DNA of 64,000 nucleotides, taken from Lentimonas sp002292345 (GTDB lineage: Bacteria > Verrucomicrobiota > Verrucomicrobiia > Opitutales > Coraliomargaritaceae). Made by a program: the position numbers and the translations under genes. The notes under the pieces are model-generated. The model did not search any database, had not been told where the DNA came from, and worked only from the letters and a program-made list of their open reading frames with translations. Below are positions 1-10,200 of the stretch, piece by piece (position 1 is the first letter of the stretch; every line of letters begins with the position of its first letter). The DNA is taken from NCBI GenBank assembly GCA_964187655.1, contig CAXLMP010000109.1:34359-98358 (forward strand), written 5' to 3'.

Positions 1-783
1 TGGAGCACGGTGCAGCCGCAGAAGTATTTTGTGGAGCGGGTCGGTGGAGATATGGTGTCTGCTAAGGTACTGGTCCGTCCTGGACAGAGCCCCGAGATGT
101 ATGCCCCGAGTGTAGCGCAGATGGCGCAGTTGGCGCAGGCAGATGTGTACTTTGGTATCGGCATGCCGATCGAGGCGTCCTTGTTTAAGCGGATGCGCTC
201 GTCGATGACGGGTGTGCGTTTGGTGCAAACGGGTGACGAGATTCTGGAGCATCAAGATCATTCGGCGTGCGCGCACGGGCACCACGATCATGGCGAAAAC
301 GATCCGCATATTTGGATGGATCCAGTGCGGATGATCGCGGTGGTCGAGCAGATACACGATGTGCTGACCGATGTGCAACCCGATTCAGCGGCGGTGTTCG
401 ATCAGAATGCGGATGCGTTGATTGCTGACTTGGTTGAGCTGGATGGCGCGATTCGTGCGCAGTTGGCGCCGTATGCGGGGCGGGCATTTTTTATTAACCA
501 CCCTGCGCTGGGGCATTTTGCCGAGCGCTATGGTTTAGTGCAGCTGTCGATCGAGAAATCGGGTGCGTCACCGTCGGCGGGTCGTGTCGCGGAGTTGATT
601 AGTCAGGCGCGTGAGGCGCAGGTCGGTGCAATTTTCACGCAGCCTGAGTTCGGGCGCACGACGGCGACGATTTTAGCGGATGCGCTGGATCTCGATGTGG
701 TGGAGTTGAATGTATTGCCTGCTGACTATATAATTGGGATGACAATAATCACGGATGCATTGGAGGAGGGCTTTGCGCGATGA
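1..783 (+). CDS. znuA: Zinc-type ABC transporter substrate-binding protein (5' truncated)
   Basis: Periplasmic metal-capture protein of the ZnuA/cluster A-I family, which hands Zn2+ (possibly Mn2+) to the ZnuB permease. The reading frame is open from base 1, so the true start, signal peptide and first metal-ligand histidine lie outside the window; the GTG at 10 is internal. Visible family marks are PQKYFVERVGGD, a His-rich loop around 250-300 (HQDH...HGHHDHGEND) followed by DPHIWMDP with a ligand His, a second His in INHPALGHF, and FTQPEFG near the C-terminus. The charged His loop favours zinc over manganese. The stop overlaps the znuC start as ATGA, so the two are probably translationally coupled. 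Confidence 0.9.
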   Translation, partial: WSTVQPQKYFVERVGGDMVSAKVLVRPGQSPEMYAPSVAQMAQLAQADVYFGIGMPIEASLFKRMRSSMTGVRLVQTGDEILEHQDHSACAHGHHDHGENDPHIWMDPVRMIAVVEQIHDVLTDVQPDSAAVFDQNADALIADLVELDGAIRAQLAPYAGRAFFINHPALGHFAERYGLVQLSIEKSGASPSAGRVAELISQAREAQVGAIFTQPEFGRTTATILADALDLDVVELNVLPADYIIGMTIITDALEEGFAR

Positions 784-1586
784 GTGATTGTGGTGCGCAT
801 ATGAACTGTGACTGTGAGTCGCATTCGGGAGAGCCGGTGATCTGCTTTGAGGGTGTTTCTTTCAGCTACAGCCGCTCGCTGGTGGTCGAGGATGCCGACT
901 TTGATATATATAAGGGGGAGTCGGTCTGTGTGGTCGGGCCGAATGGGGGAGGGAAGTCGACCCTGTTGAAGCTGATGTTGGGGCTGTTGCAGCCTGATAA
1001 GGGCAGGGTGCACTTACTAGGCGATACCCCGAAGCGCTCGCGTTCGCGGGTGGGGTATGTGCCGCAGCAAATTGATTTTGACCCGCTGTTTCCGGTGTCG
1101 GTGTTGGATGTGGTGCTGATGGGACGATTGACGCGGAGCACTTTTGGATTTGCTAACGGCAGAGATAGGTCCCGAGCGCTGGATGCGCTAGAACAGATGG
1201 GCTTAGCGGATCGAGCGCACGACTCGTTTGCGGCACTATCGGGAGGGCAACGCCAGGCAGTCTTGATCGCGCGGGCGTTGGCAGCGGAAGTGGATGTATT
1301 ATTATTGGATGAGCCGACGGCGCACGTCGATGTGGCTGCGGAGGAACGCTTGTTGAAGAGCTTAAAGGCGCTGAAGGAGGATTTGACGCTGGTGACGGTG
1401 TCGCATGATTTGGCCTTTGTGTCGCGTTCGGTACCGAAGGTAGTCTGCGTGAATCGTTGCGTGCATGTGCACCCGACGACTGAGTTGACGGATGATCGCA
1501 TACGGCAACTTTACGGGTTTGAGGTGCGCATGGTACAGCATGATCATGAGCATCTGGATAGTCATGGGGGGCATCATCATGGGTGA
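780..1586 (+). CDS. znuC: Zinc-type ABC transporter ATP-binding protein with His-rich tail
   Basis: Cytoplasmic ATPase that drives metal import through ZnuB. Walker A GPNGGGKST lies near residues 53-61, the Q-loop at GYVPQQI, the ABC signature LSGGQRQ near 153, Walker B VLLLDEPT near 174-181 and the switch His in TVSHDL. The 268-residue length is slightly above the family norm because of both ends: the N-terminus carries closely spaced Cys and His (C4, H7, C10, C12, H15) and the C-terminus ends HDHEHLDSHGGHHHG. These could buffer or sense metal, which is inference. The last 8 bases overlap znuB. It could alternatively serve Mn2+, but the context fits Zn2+. Confidence 0.92.
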   Translation: MSDCGAHMNCDCESHSGEPVICFEGVSFSYSRSLVVEDADFDIYKGESVCVVGPNGGGKSTLLKLMLGLLQPDKGRVHLLGDTPKRSRSRVGYVPQQIDFDPLFPVSVLDVVLMGRLTRSTFGFANGRDRSRALDALEQMGLADRAHDSFAALSGGQRQAVLIARALAAEVDVLLLDEPTAHVDVAAEERLLKSLKALKEDLTLVTVSHDLAFVSRSVPKVVCVNRCVHVHPTTELTDDRIRQLYGFEVRMVQHDHEHLDSHGGHHHG

Positions 1587-2436
1587 GTTCTTTAAAGCAT
1601 TGTGGGACCCCGATTTGGCCTTCTTACGCTATGCACTATTTTTGGGGCTAATTGGAAGCATCCCGCTCGGCGCGGTGGGCACCTTTGTGGTGGCGCGGCG
1701 TATAAGTTATCTGGCGGCGGCGATTGCGCACTCGGCGCTGGGTGGCATCGGTGTGGCGCTGTATTGCAGGGCTGTGTTTGGCTGGGAGTGGTTGCACCCA
1801 CTGCTGGGTGCGCTGCTCGTGGCACTGATCGCTGCGGGCTTGATTGGCTGGGTGTCGTTGCGATCGCGGCAGCGGGAGGATGCGTTGATTGGTTCTATTT
1901 GGGTGACGGGGATGGCGGTTGGACTGTTATTTATAGCGCGGACGCCAGGCTATGTGGATCCTATGGCGTATTTCTTTGGTGATATTTTACTAGTGACGAC
2001 TGCGGATCTTTGGATCGCAGGCGGCGTGGGTACCTTGGTTCTGGGGATTCTGGCGATTTGGCACCGGCAGATCATTGCGGTGTGTTTTGACGCCGAGTAT
2101 GCTTCGCTTCGAGGGGTGCGTGCGGATTGGGTCTATGTGTTGCTGTTGATGCTGACGGCGCTGACGGTGGTAATTATGGTCTCGTTTGTGGGGATTGTCC
2201 TTGTGATCGCATTGCTGACGCTGCCGCCAGCGATTGCAGCAATTGGAGCGCGAAGCCTATGGCGCATGCTATTCGTGGCGATCGTGCTCAATATTGCCTT
2301 CGTTTTTGTCGGCTTGGGACTGAGCTTTTCGCTGGATCTGCCGAGTGGGCCGTCGGTAATTCTGATCGCGGCGATGACCTATCTACTGGCGAACGGCTTT
2401 TTGCGGCTTTTCAGTGGGCGAAATGCCTGTAAATGA
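1579..2436 (+). CDS. znuB: Zinc-type ABC transporter permease
   Basis: Inner-membrane permease of the ABC-3 family (ZnuB/MntB). The protein is hydrophobic throughout with about eight predicted membrane segments, and shows the family stretch DALIGSIWVTGMAVG and the later GDILL. I chose the ATG at 1579, giving MGEFFKALWDPDLAF and 285 residues, because it overlaps the end of znuC by 8 bases and matches family N-termini; the longer open frame upstream is only read-through of znuC in another frame. It completes a znuA-znuC-znuB operon with overlapping joints. No Zur box could be judged because the operon start is outside the window. Confidence 0.9.
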   Translation: MGEFFKALWDPDLAFLRYALFLGLIGSIPLGAVGTFVVARRISYLAAAIAHSALGGIGVALYCRAVFGWEWLHPLLGALLVALIAAGLIGWVSLRSRQREDALIGSIWVTGMAVGLLFIARTPGYVDPMAYFFGDILLVTTADLWIAGGVGTLVLGILAIWHRQIIAVCFDAEYASLRGVRADWVYVLLLMLTALTVVIMVSFVGIVLVIALLTLPPAIAAIGARSLWRMLFVAIVLNIAFVFVGLGLSFSLDLPSGPSVILIAAMTYLLANGFLRLFSGRNACK

Positions 2437-2474
2437 GGGGTTTAAAAGTAGTGCCGTTTTTTTTGAATTAAGTG

Positions 2475-2515
2475 TTGACGGGTCTAGTAGTGGACAGCAT
2501 TTTCGCGGACTTTCG
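2475..2515 (+). promoter_or_regulatory. Candidate promoter of the tRNA-Thr/tuf unit
   Basis: TTGACG at 2475-2480, a 17-base spacer, and CATTTT at 2498-2503 run into CGCGGACTTTCG. The block from 2498 is nearly the same as blocks before rpsL (15486) and rplC (19328). The GC-rich stretch right after the -10-like hexamer resembles the discriminator of stringently controlled promoters. GGACAGC at 2492-2498 and GCTGTCC at 2524-2530 form a 7-base inverted repeat around the expected start. The -10 match to sigma-70 is weak. Confidence 0.5.
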
Positions 2516-2572
2516 TTTTCCACGCTGTCCGTGTGGGAGATGGAATAGCTCTTTTCATTGTCTTTGCTAGTG

Positions 2573-2648
<76 letters not shown>

Positions 2649-2692
2649 GTATAAATCTAATCACAATCTCTTAACACTAAATCACATCAATC

Positions 2693-3883
<1,191 letters not shown>

Positions 3884-3910
3884 CCTAAGCCCAGACCGAT
3901 TCCAGTTTTT

Positions 3911-3941
3911 GCCGAGGGCTCTAAAAGGGCTCTCGGCTTTA
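3911..3941 (+). terminator. Terminator-like hairpin after tuf
   Basis: GCCGAGGGCTC (3911-3921) pairs with GGGCTCTCGGC (3927-3937), an 11-base-pair stem including G-U pairs with a 5-base TAAAA loop, followed by TTTACTGTCTT. The T tract is short, so termination before tRNA-Trp/secE may be only partial. Confidence 0.6.
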
Positions 3942-3972
3942 CTGTCTTAAATAGCACTATAGTTGAATAACC

Positions 3973-4050
<78 letters not shown>

Positions 4051-4062
4051 TTTTTACATCAA

Positions 4063-4266
4063 ATGAAAAATCCATTCACAAGCATCCGTCTTTTTTATAA
4101 GGAGACGATGACCGAGCTCAAAAAAGCCACTTGGCCGACCAAGACTGAATTACGAGATTCGACAATCGTTGTTCTTATCGCGACTGCAATTCTTGGCTCT
4201 TTTATTGCGCTAACCGACTTTTCGCTGATGAATGGTGTCGATCTGCTAACCTCTTGGGTTCAGTAG
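4063..4266 (+). CDS. secE: Preprotein translocase subunit SecE
   Basis: Small single-span subunit that clamps SecY in the inner-membrane translocon. I start at ATG 4063 (67 residues) because the upstream frame runs back into tRNA-Trp. The amphipathic stretch FYKETMTELKKATWPTKTEL, typical of SecE, precedes one membrane segment (VVLIATAILGSFIAL). It lies directly before nusG, the usual order. Confidence 0.93.
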   Translation: MKNPFTSIRLFYKETMTELKKATWPTKTELRDSTIVVLIATAILGSFIALTDFSLMNGVDLLTSWVQ

Positions 4267-4327
4267 TACGTCGCCAAATCAATATCGATTTCAGGCACTT
4301 TTAAATTTTTAAGATCCAGACGTAAAT

Positions 4328-4900
<573 letters not shown>

Positions 4901-4906
4901 ACAGCC

Positions 4907-5332
4907 ATGTCTAAAAAAGTAATAGGACAAATTCGCTTACAACTGCCAGCAGGTGCAGCTAACCCAGCCCCTCCGGTTGGTCCAGCTCTCGGTGCGCAGG
5001 GTGTAAACATCATGGGGTTCTGTAAGGAGTATAACGCGAAGACTAAAGACCAGGCGGGCATGATCCTACCTGTTGTCATCACAGTCTACGCCGATCGCTC
5101 CTTCAGTTTCATCCTGAAATCTCCACCAGCAGCTGTCCTGCTTAAGAAGGCTGCCGGTATCGCAAAGGGATCAGGTGTGCCGAATCGCGACAAAGTCGGG
5201 ACCGTCACGCGCAAGCAAATCCTCGAAATCATTGAGATCAAAAAGAACGATCTGAATGCAACCGATGAGGACGCAGCTTTCAAGATCATCGCGGGCACTG
5301 CTCGTTCGATGGGACTAGAGGTCGCGGGATAA
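4907..5332 (+). CDS. rplK: 50S ribosomal protein L11
   Basis: Protein of the GTPase-associated centre that binds the thiostrepton loop of 23S rRNA. At 141 residues it is full length, with the proline-rich N-terminal domain (QLPAGAANPAPPVGPALG) and the C-terminal rRNA-binding domain ending in ARSMGLEVAG. Together with rplA it forms the classical L11 unit. Confidence 0.98.
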   Translation: MSKKVIGQIRLQLPAGAANPAPPVGPALGAQGVNIMGFCKEYNAKTKDQAGMILPVVITVYADRSFSFILKSPPAAVLLKKAAGIAKGSGVPNRDKVGTVTRKQILEIIEIKKNDLNATDEDAAFKIIAGTARSMGLEVAG

Positions 5333-5357
5333 TTTTTAACCACTAAATACAACTACT

Positions 5358-6062
5358 ATGGCCACCCAGCAAATAAAGGGAAGCAAGCGCTATCGCCAAT
5401 CAGCCGAAATGGTTGACTTGGAGAAGACCTATCCGGTCGCAGAAGCGTCTGCGTTACTAAACAAACTACCGAAGGCAAAGTTCGACGAAACTGTTGAGCT
5501 TTACGCAAATCTTACGGTCGATCCTCGTAAGAGTGATCAAATGGTGCGCGGCACTCTTCAGCTTCCTCACGGTAGCGGCAAGACTGTTCGCGTTATCGTG
5601 TTCACCGAAAATCCTGATGAAGCTATTGCCGCGGGCGCAGACGAAGCCGGCTTCGATGATCTTATCGAGAAGGTAATCGGTGGATGGACAGACTTCGATG
5701 TCGCTATCTCCACAACCAGTGCGATGAAGAGTGTCCGTAAGGTTGCTCGTGTGCTTGGACCTCGTGGCCTTATGCCGAATCCAAAGTCCGGCACTGTGAC
5801 TGACGACGTTGCGGAAGGCATCAAGCTAGTGAAAGCTGGCCGCGTTGAATTCAAGATGGATAAGACTGCAAATGTCGCCATCGTCGTGGGCAAGCGCTCC
5901 TTCACACCAGAGCAAATCGTGGACAATGCAGAGGCGGCTATCAATGCCCTCAATGACGCACGTCCTCAAGGCGCCACTGGCAAGTTCATCAAGTCGCTCG
6001 CATTGAGCTCGACTATGAGCCCCGGGATCAGCGTTGACGCTGCATCTTTTAACAAGAGCTAA
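5358..6062 (+). CDS. rplA: 50S ribosomal protein L1
   Basis: L1-stalk protein involved in release of deacylated tRNA and, in many bacteria, translational repressor of its own operon. The 234 residues match the family; VRGTLQLPHGSGK, the central VLGPRGLMPNPKSGTV and the ending STMSPGISVD are diagnostic. No clear Shine-Dalgarno sequence precedes the ATG (leader CACTAAATACAACTACT). Confidence 0.98.
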   Translation: MATQQIKGSKRYRQSAEMVDLEKTYPVAEASALLNKLPKAKFDETVELYANLTVDPRKSDQMVRGTLQLPHGSGKTVRVIVFTENPDEAIAAGADEAGFDDLIEKVIGGWTDFDVAISTTSAMKSVRKVARVLGPRGLMPNPKSGTVTDDVAEGIKLVKAGRVEFKMDKTANVAIVVGKRSFTPEQIVDNAEAAINALNDARPQGATGKFIKSLALSSTMSPGISVDAASFNKS

Positions 6063-6078
6063 GGGAGACTGACATCAT

Positions 6079-6594
6079 ATGAGACCAGAAAAGCAATATC
6101 TCGTTGAAGAGGTGAACCAACACCTCGACAAGTCCGAATACGTTTACCTCGCTAATTACGAGCGTATTACCGTGGAAGAAATCGCAGAACTGCGTGCCTC
6201 TCTTGCAGAGCACAACGCTGAGTTCCACGTTGTTAAAAACAGCATTTTCGGTGTCGCAGCGGCCGCCAAGGCACTCCCTGATCTCAGTGAGCACTTGACT
6301 GGTCAAACTGCGATCATCGTCGGTGGTGAAAACCCATCCGGAGTCGCTAAAGTAATTGGTGCATTCTTCAAGAAAAAGGAAAAGATCGACGTCAAAGCGG
6401 GTATCCTTAACGAGAAGGCACTCACCAAGGAAGAGATCGCAGTATTGGCGAAACTTCCAGGACTCGAATCGCTCCGGGCTCAACTCCTCGGACTTCTTAC
6501 GCAGCCTGCGACCGGATTCGTCCGCGTGCTCAACGCTGTTCCGCAAAGTCTACTCTTCACTCTTCAAGCGAAGGCCAATAAAGACGGCGAGTAG
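6079..6594 (+). CDS. rplJ: 50S ribosomal protein L10
   Basis: Base of the L7/L12 stalk: the N-terminal domain binds 23S rRNA and the C-terminal helix binds L12 dimers. MRPEKQYLVEEV opens the protein and 171 residues is normal. GGGAGA 12 bases upstream is a good Shine-Dalgarno sequence. The gap from rplA is only 16 bases, too short for the usual L10 leader RNA; structured RNA lies instead between rplJ and rplL. Confidence 0.97.
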   Translation: MRPEKQYLVEEVNQHLDKSEYVYLANYERITVEEIAELRASLAEHNAEFHVVKNSIFGVAAAAKALPDLSEHLTGQTAIIVGGENPSGVAKVIGAFFKKKEKIDVKAGILNEKALTKEEIAVLAKLPGLESLRAQLLGLLTQPATGFVRVLNAVPQSLLFTLQAKANKDGE

Positions 6595-6611
6595 TCTACA
6601 AAATAATTTCT

Positions 6612-6637
6612 GGTCGTCCAGCCTTGGTTGGGCGGCC
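6612..6637 (+). ncRNA. Hairpin in the rplJ-rplL intergenic RNA
   Basis: GGTCGTCCAGCC pairs with GGTTGGGCGGCC when G-U pairs are allowed, giving a stem of 10 to 12 pairs with a tiny loop, followed by TAAAAATAACC. The T tract is too poor for a strong terminator; it may tune readthrough or mark an RNA-processing site. Confidence 0.5.
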
Positions 6638-6658
6638 TAAAAATAACCAAAATAATCC

Positions 6659-6708
6659 GGTTAGGAGGATTTCCCCTCTTAAATATCCCAACACTTGGGA
6701 TGCTAACC
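6659..6708 (+). ncRNA. Candidate three-way-junction leader of rplL
   Basis: GGTTAG (6659-6664) pairs with CTAACC (6703-6708). Enclosed are two hairpins: GAGG/CCTC (6665-6668 with 6675-6678) and ATCCCAA/TTGGGAT (6685-6691 with 6695-6701, loop CAC). All three helices are perfect Watson-Crick, and the junction ends 19 bases before the rplL start, just ahead of its Shine-Dalgarno sequence. It is read here as a possible regulatory leader; no known family was recognised. Confidence 0.45.
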
Positions 6709-6727
6709 AATTGAAAGGTATAACATC

Positions 6728-7111
6728 ATGGCAGATATCACAAAAGAACAAGTAATCGATTTCCTCTCAGCACAAACAGTGCTTGAAGTGGCAGATCTCG
6801 TTAAAGCACTCGAAGAGAAGTGGGGCGTAAGCGCTGCTGCTCCTGTCGCTGTTGCCGCTGCTGGCGGTGCTGCTGCTACAGCAGAAGCTTCTGAAGAAAA
6901 AGACGAATTTGACGTCATCTTCGTAGCTCCTGGCGACAACAAGATCGCTTCCATTAAGGAAGTCCGCGCAATCACAGGCCTCGGTCTGAAGGAAGCTAAG
7001 GACCTCGTTGAAGGTGCACCTAAGCCTGTTAAGGAAGGTGCAACTAAGGACGAAGCAGCAGAGATCAAGAAGAAGCTCGAAGCTGCAGGCGCTAAGGTCG
7101 AATTAAAGTAA
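6728..7111 (+). CDS. rplL: 50S ribosomal protein L7/L12
   Basis: Flexible stalk protein present as two or three dimers on L10, recruiting translational GTPases. It has the N-terminal dimerisation region (residues 1-35), an Ala/Gly-rich hinge (about 36-55) and the C-terminal factor-binding domain with GLGLKEAKDLVEGAPK. The 127 residues are typical. GAAAGGT about 9 bases upstream serves as the ribosome site, and a structured leader precedes it, suitable for setting L12 to several copies per ribosome. Confidence 0.97.
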   Translation: MADITKEQVIDFLSAQTVLEVADLVKALEEKWGVSAAAPVAVAAAGGAAATAEASEEKDEFDVIFVAPGDNKIASIKEVRAITGLGLKEAKDLVEGAPKPVKEGATKDEAAEIKKKLEAAGAKVELK

Positions 7112-7154
7112 TCGGATACCCATTCCAGCTTATATTTAATAGCCCACATTTTTC

Positions 7155-7205
7155 ACAGTTAGGTGAGCTCATCCAAATCGGGTGAGCCTCGCCTAACTGT
7201 TTTTG
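7155..7205 (+). terminator. Strong intrinsic terminator/attenuator between rplL and rpoB
   Basis: ACAGTTAGG (7155-7163) pairs with CCTAACTGT (7192-7200) and the inner arm TGAGCTCATCC pairs with GGGTGAG-CTCG across one bulge, about 20 pairs in all with an AAATC loop, followed by TTTTTGTCTTTT. The rplL-rpoB junction is a known attenuation point in other bacteria. Confidence 0.88.
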
Positions 7206-7276
7206 TCTTTTAGCCGCCCCTAGGTCGGCACATGTTAGTCTCACACTCTTTTTAACCGTCATCGGACATCCGCACT

Positions 7277-10200
7277 ATGTCAAAACGCATTAATTTCGGT
7301 AAGCTCAAGGAAGTTATTCAGCCACCCAATCTGATTGAAAATCAGATCGATTCCTTCACGGAATTCCTTCAAATGGATCTGGCTCCTACGCAACGTAAAC
7401 AAGTGGGCCTCGAAGCCGTATTTTCCGAGGTGTTTCCCATTGAGAGTTATGACAGTCGCTGCCATCTCGAATATGTCAGCTACACTGCGACACCGCCTCG
7501 CGAAACGGAGATCGAAGCGATCCGCGAGGGTGTTACTTACTCTGTCTCATTGTATGTGAAGCTTCGCCTCCGCGAAGAAGACCACATTAAGGACGAAGAG
7601 ATCTACATGGGTGAATTGCCGATGATCTCCGAGCGTGGCTCTTTCATCATTAACGGCGCCGAGCGCGTTATTGTTAGCCAGCTCCACCGTTCGCCTGGTA
7701 TCGCATTCGAAGAGAGCGTACACACCAGCGGCAAGGTTCTGCATGCCTTCCGTATTATCCCAGACCGTGGCACCTGGCTCGAAGTACAGTTCGATCAAAA
7801 CGATCTTTTGTATGTTTACCTCGACCGTCGTCGTCGCCGTCGTAAGTTCCTGCTCACCACGTTGCTGCGTGCGATGGGTTACAGTTCTGATGCAGACATT
7901 CTAAATCTTTTCTACGAGTTGGATGAGATCACAGTCGCTGAAGCGTTGAAGCGCGACTCTGTTTCCAACCTAGTGCTCACTGAAGACATCGTTGATGCGG
8001 ATAAGGGCGTTGTGCTTGCACGTGCGTTTGAACCGCTCACTAAGACGATCGTTCGCTCATTCCAGAAGGCTGGGTTGAAGAAGGTTACTACGATCGACAC
8101 GACTGTTGACGATGGTGCCATCATCCGCTGCCTCAAGAAGGACCCCACTCAAAACGAAGAAGAAGCGCTTAAGGATATCTACAAGCGACTTCGCCCGGGT
8201 GAGCCCCCCACAACTGCAAATGCCAAGGCATTGCTCAAGCGCCTCTTTCAAGATCCACGTCGTTATGACTTAGGTCGCGTGGGTCGTTACAAGCTCAATC
8301 AGAAGCTTGCGATGGACACCGATTTGGACTTCCGGGTGATTAGCGCTGAAGACGTAGTTGAAGCGACTAAATATCTCACGCGTCTCAAGCGCGGTGACGG
8401 AATGCTCGATGACATTGACCACTTGGGTAGTCGTCGTGTGCGCACCGTGGGAGAGCTTCTTGCTAACCAATGTCGTGTCGGCTTGGCTCGCACAGAGCGT
8501 CTGGTTAAAGAGCGTATGACACTTTATGATCAAAGTGTTGATTCGATCTCTCCGCAAAAGCTGATCAATCCGAAGGCTTTGAGCACTGTTATCCGCGACT
8601 TCTTTGCGCGCAGTCAGCTCTCTCAGTTCATGGACCAAATTAACCCGCTTGCTGAGCTCACACACAAACGTCGTCTGTCCGCTCTTGGGCCCGGTGGTTT
8701 GAATCGTGAACGTGCTGGTTTCGAAGTGCGTGACGTTCACCCGTCTCACTATGGTCGTATCTGCCCAATTGAAACTCCGGAAGGGCCGAACATCGGTCTG
8801 ATTAACTCACTGTCACTTTACTCCACCATCAATGAATTTGGGTTCATTGAAACTCCATACCGTAAGGTTGTGAAGGGTCACGTAACTGATGAGGTCGAAT
8901 ACTTGAACGCCGACCAAGAAGAGCCGCACATGATTGCGCAGGCGAATTCTGAACTCGACGACAAGAGCAATCTTATTGGCCGCGTCACATGCCGTAAGCG
9001 CGATGAGGTGCTTGAAGTGGATGGTAAAGATGTGAACTACATGGACGTGTCTCCAAAGCAGCTGATCTCGGTTGCTGCGGGTATCATTCCATTCCTTGAG
9101 CACGATGATGCGAATCGCGCGCTGATGGGGTCGAATATGCAACGTCAAGGTGTGCCACTGCTTCAATCGGAGGCGCCATTTGTTGGCACCGGGATTGAAA
9201 GCCGTGTTGCGATCGACTCGAAGACAGTCGAAATCGCAGACATCGACGGAATTATTGCTTCAGTTGACGCCAACCACATCGTGCTGACTTCGGATGGTGA
9301 AATTCCGAAAATGAAGGAGTTGGTTACAGATGCGAAGAAAGACATCTTCGTCTACAACCTCCGTAAGTTCATGCGCTCGAATGCCGGCACTTGCTTCAAT
9401 CAGAAGCCAATTGTCGCCAAAGGCCAACCTGTTAAGAAAGGCGACGTGATCGCGGACGGTGCGTCCACTGATAACGGTGAGCTTGCAATCGGTCGTAACA
9501 TTCTCGTGGCGTTCATGCCGTGGAATGGTTATAACTTCGAAGATGCGATTCTTATCTCCGAGAAGATCGTTAAGGACGACATCTTCACCTCGATCCACGT
9601 GGACGAGTTTGAAGTAACTGCCCGTGATACGAAGCTTGGACCTGAAGAAATCACACGCGATATTCCGAATGTGGGTGAAGAGGCTCTTAAGGACCTCAAC
9701 CACGATGGTGTCATTCGTGTCGGTGCGGAAGTGAAGCCTGGCGATATTCTCGTCGGTAAGATCACTCCAAAATCTGAAACTGAGCTCGCTCCGGAAGAAA
9801 AACTGCTTCGCGCGATTTTCGGTGAGAAGGCGGCTGACGTGAAGGATTCTTCGCTTGTGGTGCCATCAGGCGTTCGCGGTATCATCATGGACGTAAAGGT
9901 TTCGGCCCGTGTCGATGGTGAGCCAGAAGAGCTTTCCGCTTCCGATCGTCGTCGTCAGATTAAGAAGATCAACGAAGAGTACCGCTCACAGAGTGATAAG
10001 CTTCGTGAAGATCTTACTGAAGCGCTGTCTAACATTCTGTTGGGGGAAAAGATCCCACTAGATGTAAAGAATGGCGACACAGACGAAATCATCATCCCTG
10101 CAAATCGTAAGATCACGAAGACATTGCTTCGTCGCCTTGCAGCCGTCTCCAAGCATATCGAGATCGATCCTTCACCGGTGAAGATCAAGATCATGGAGAT

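Noticed and set aside
866..1501. 211-residue open frame on the minus strand across znuC
   Set aside because: It is the antisense shadow of a strongly supported ATPase gene; composition is Ser/Thr-rich and resembles nothing.
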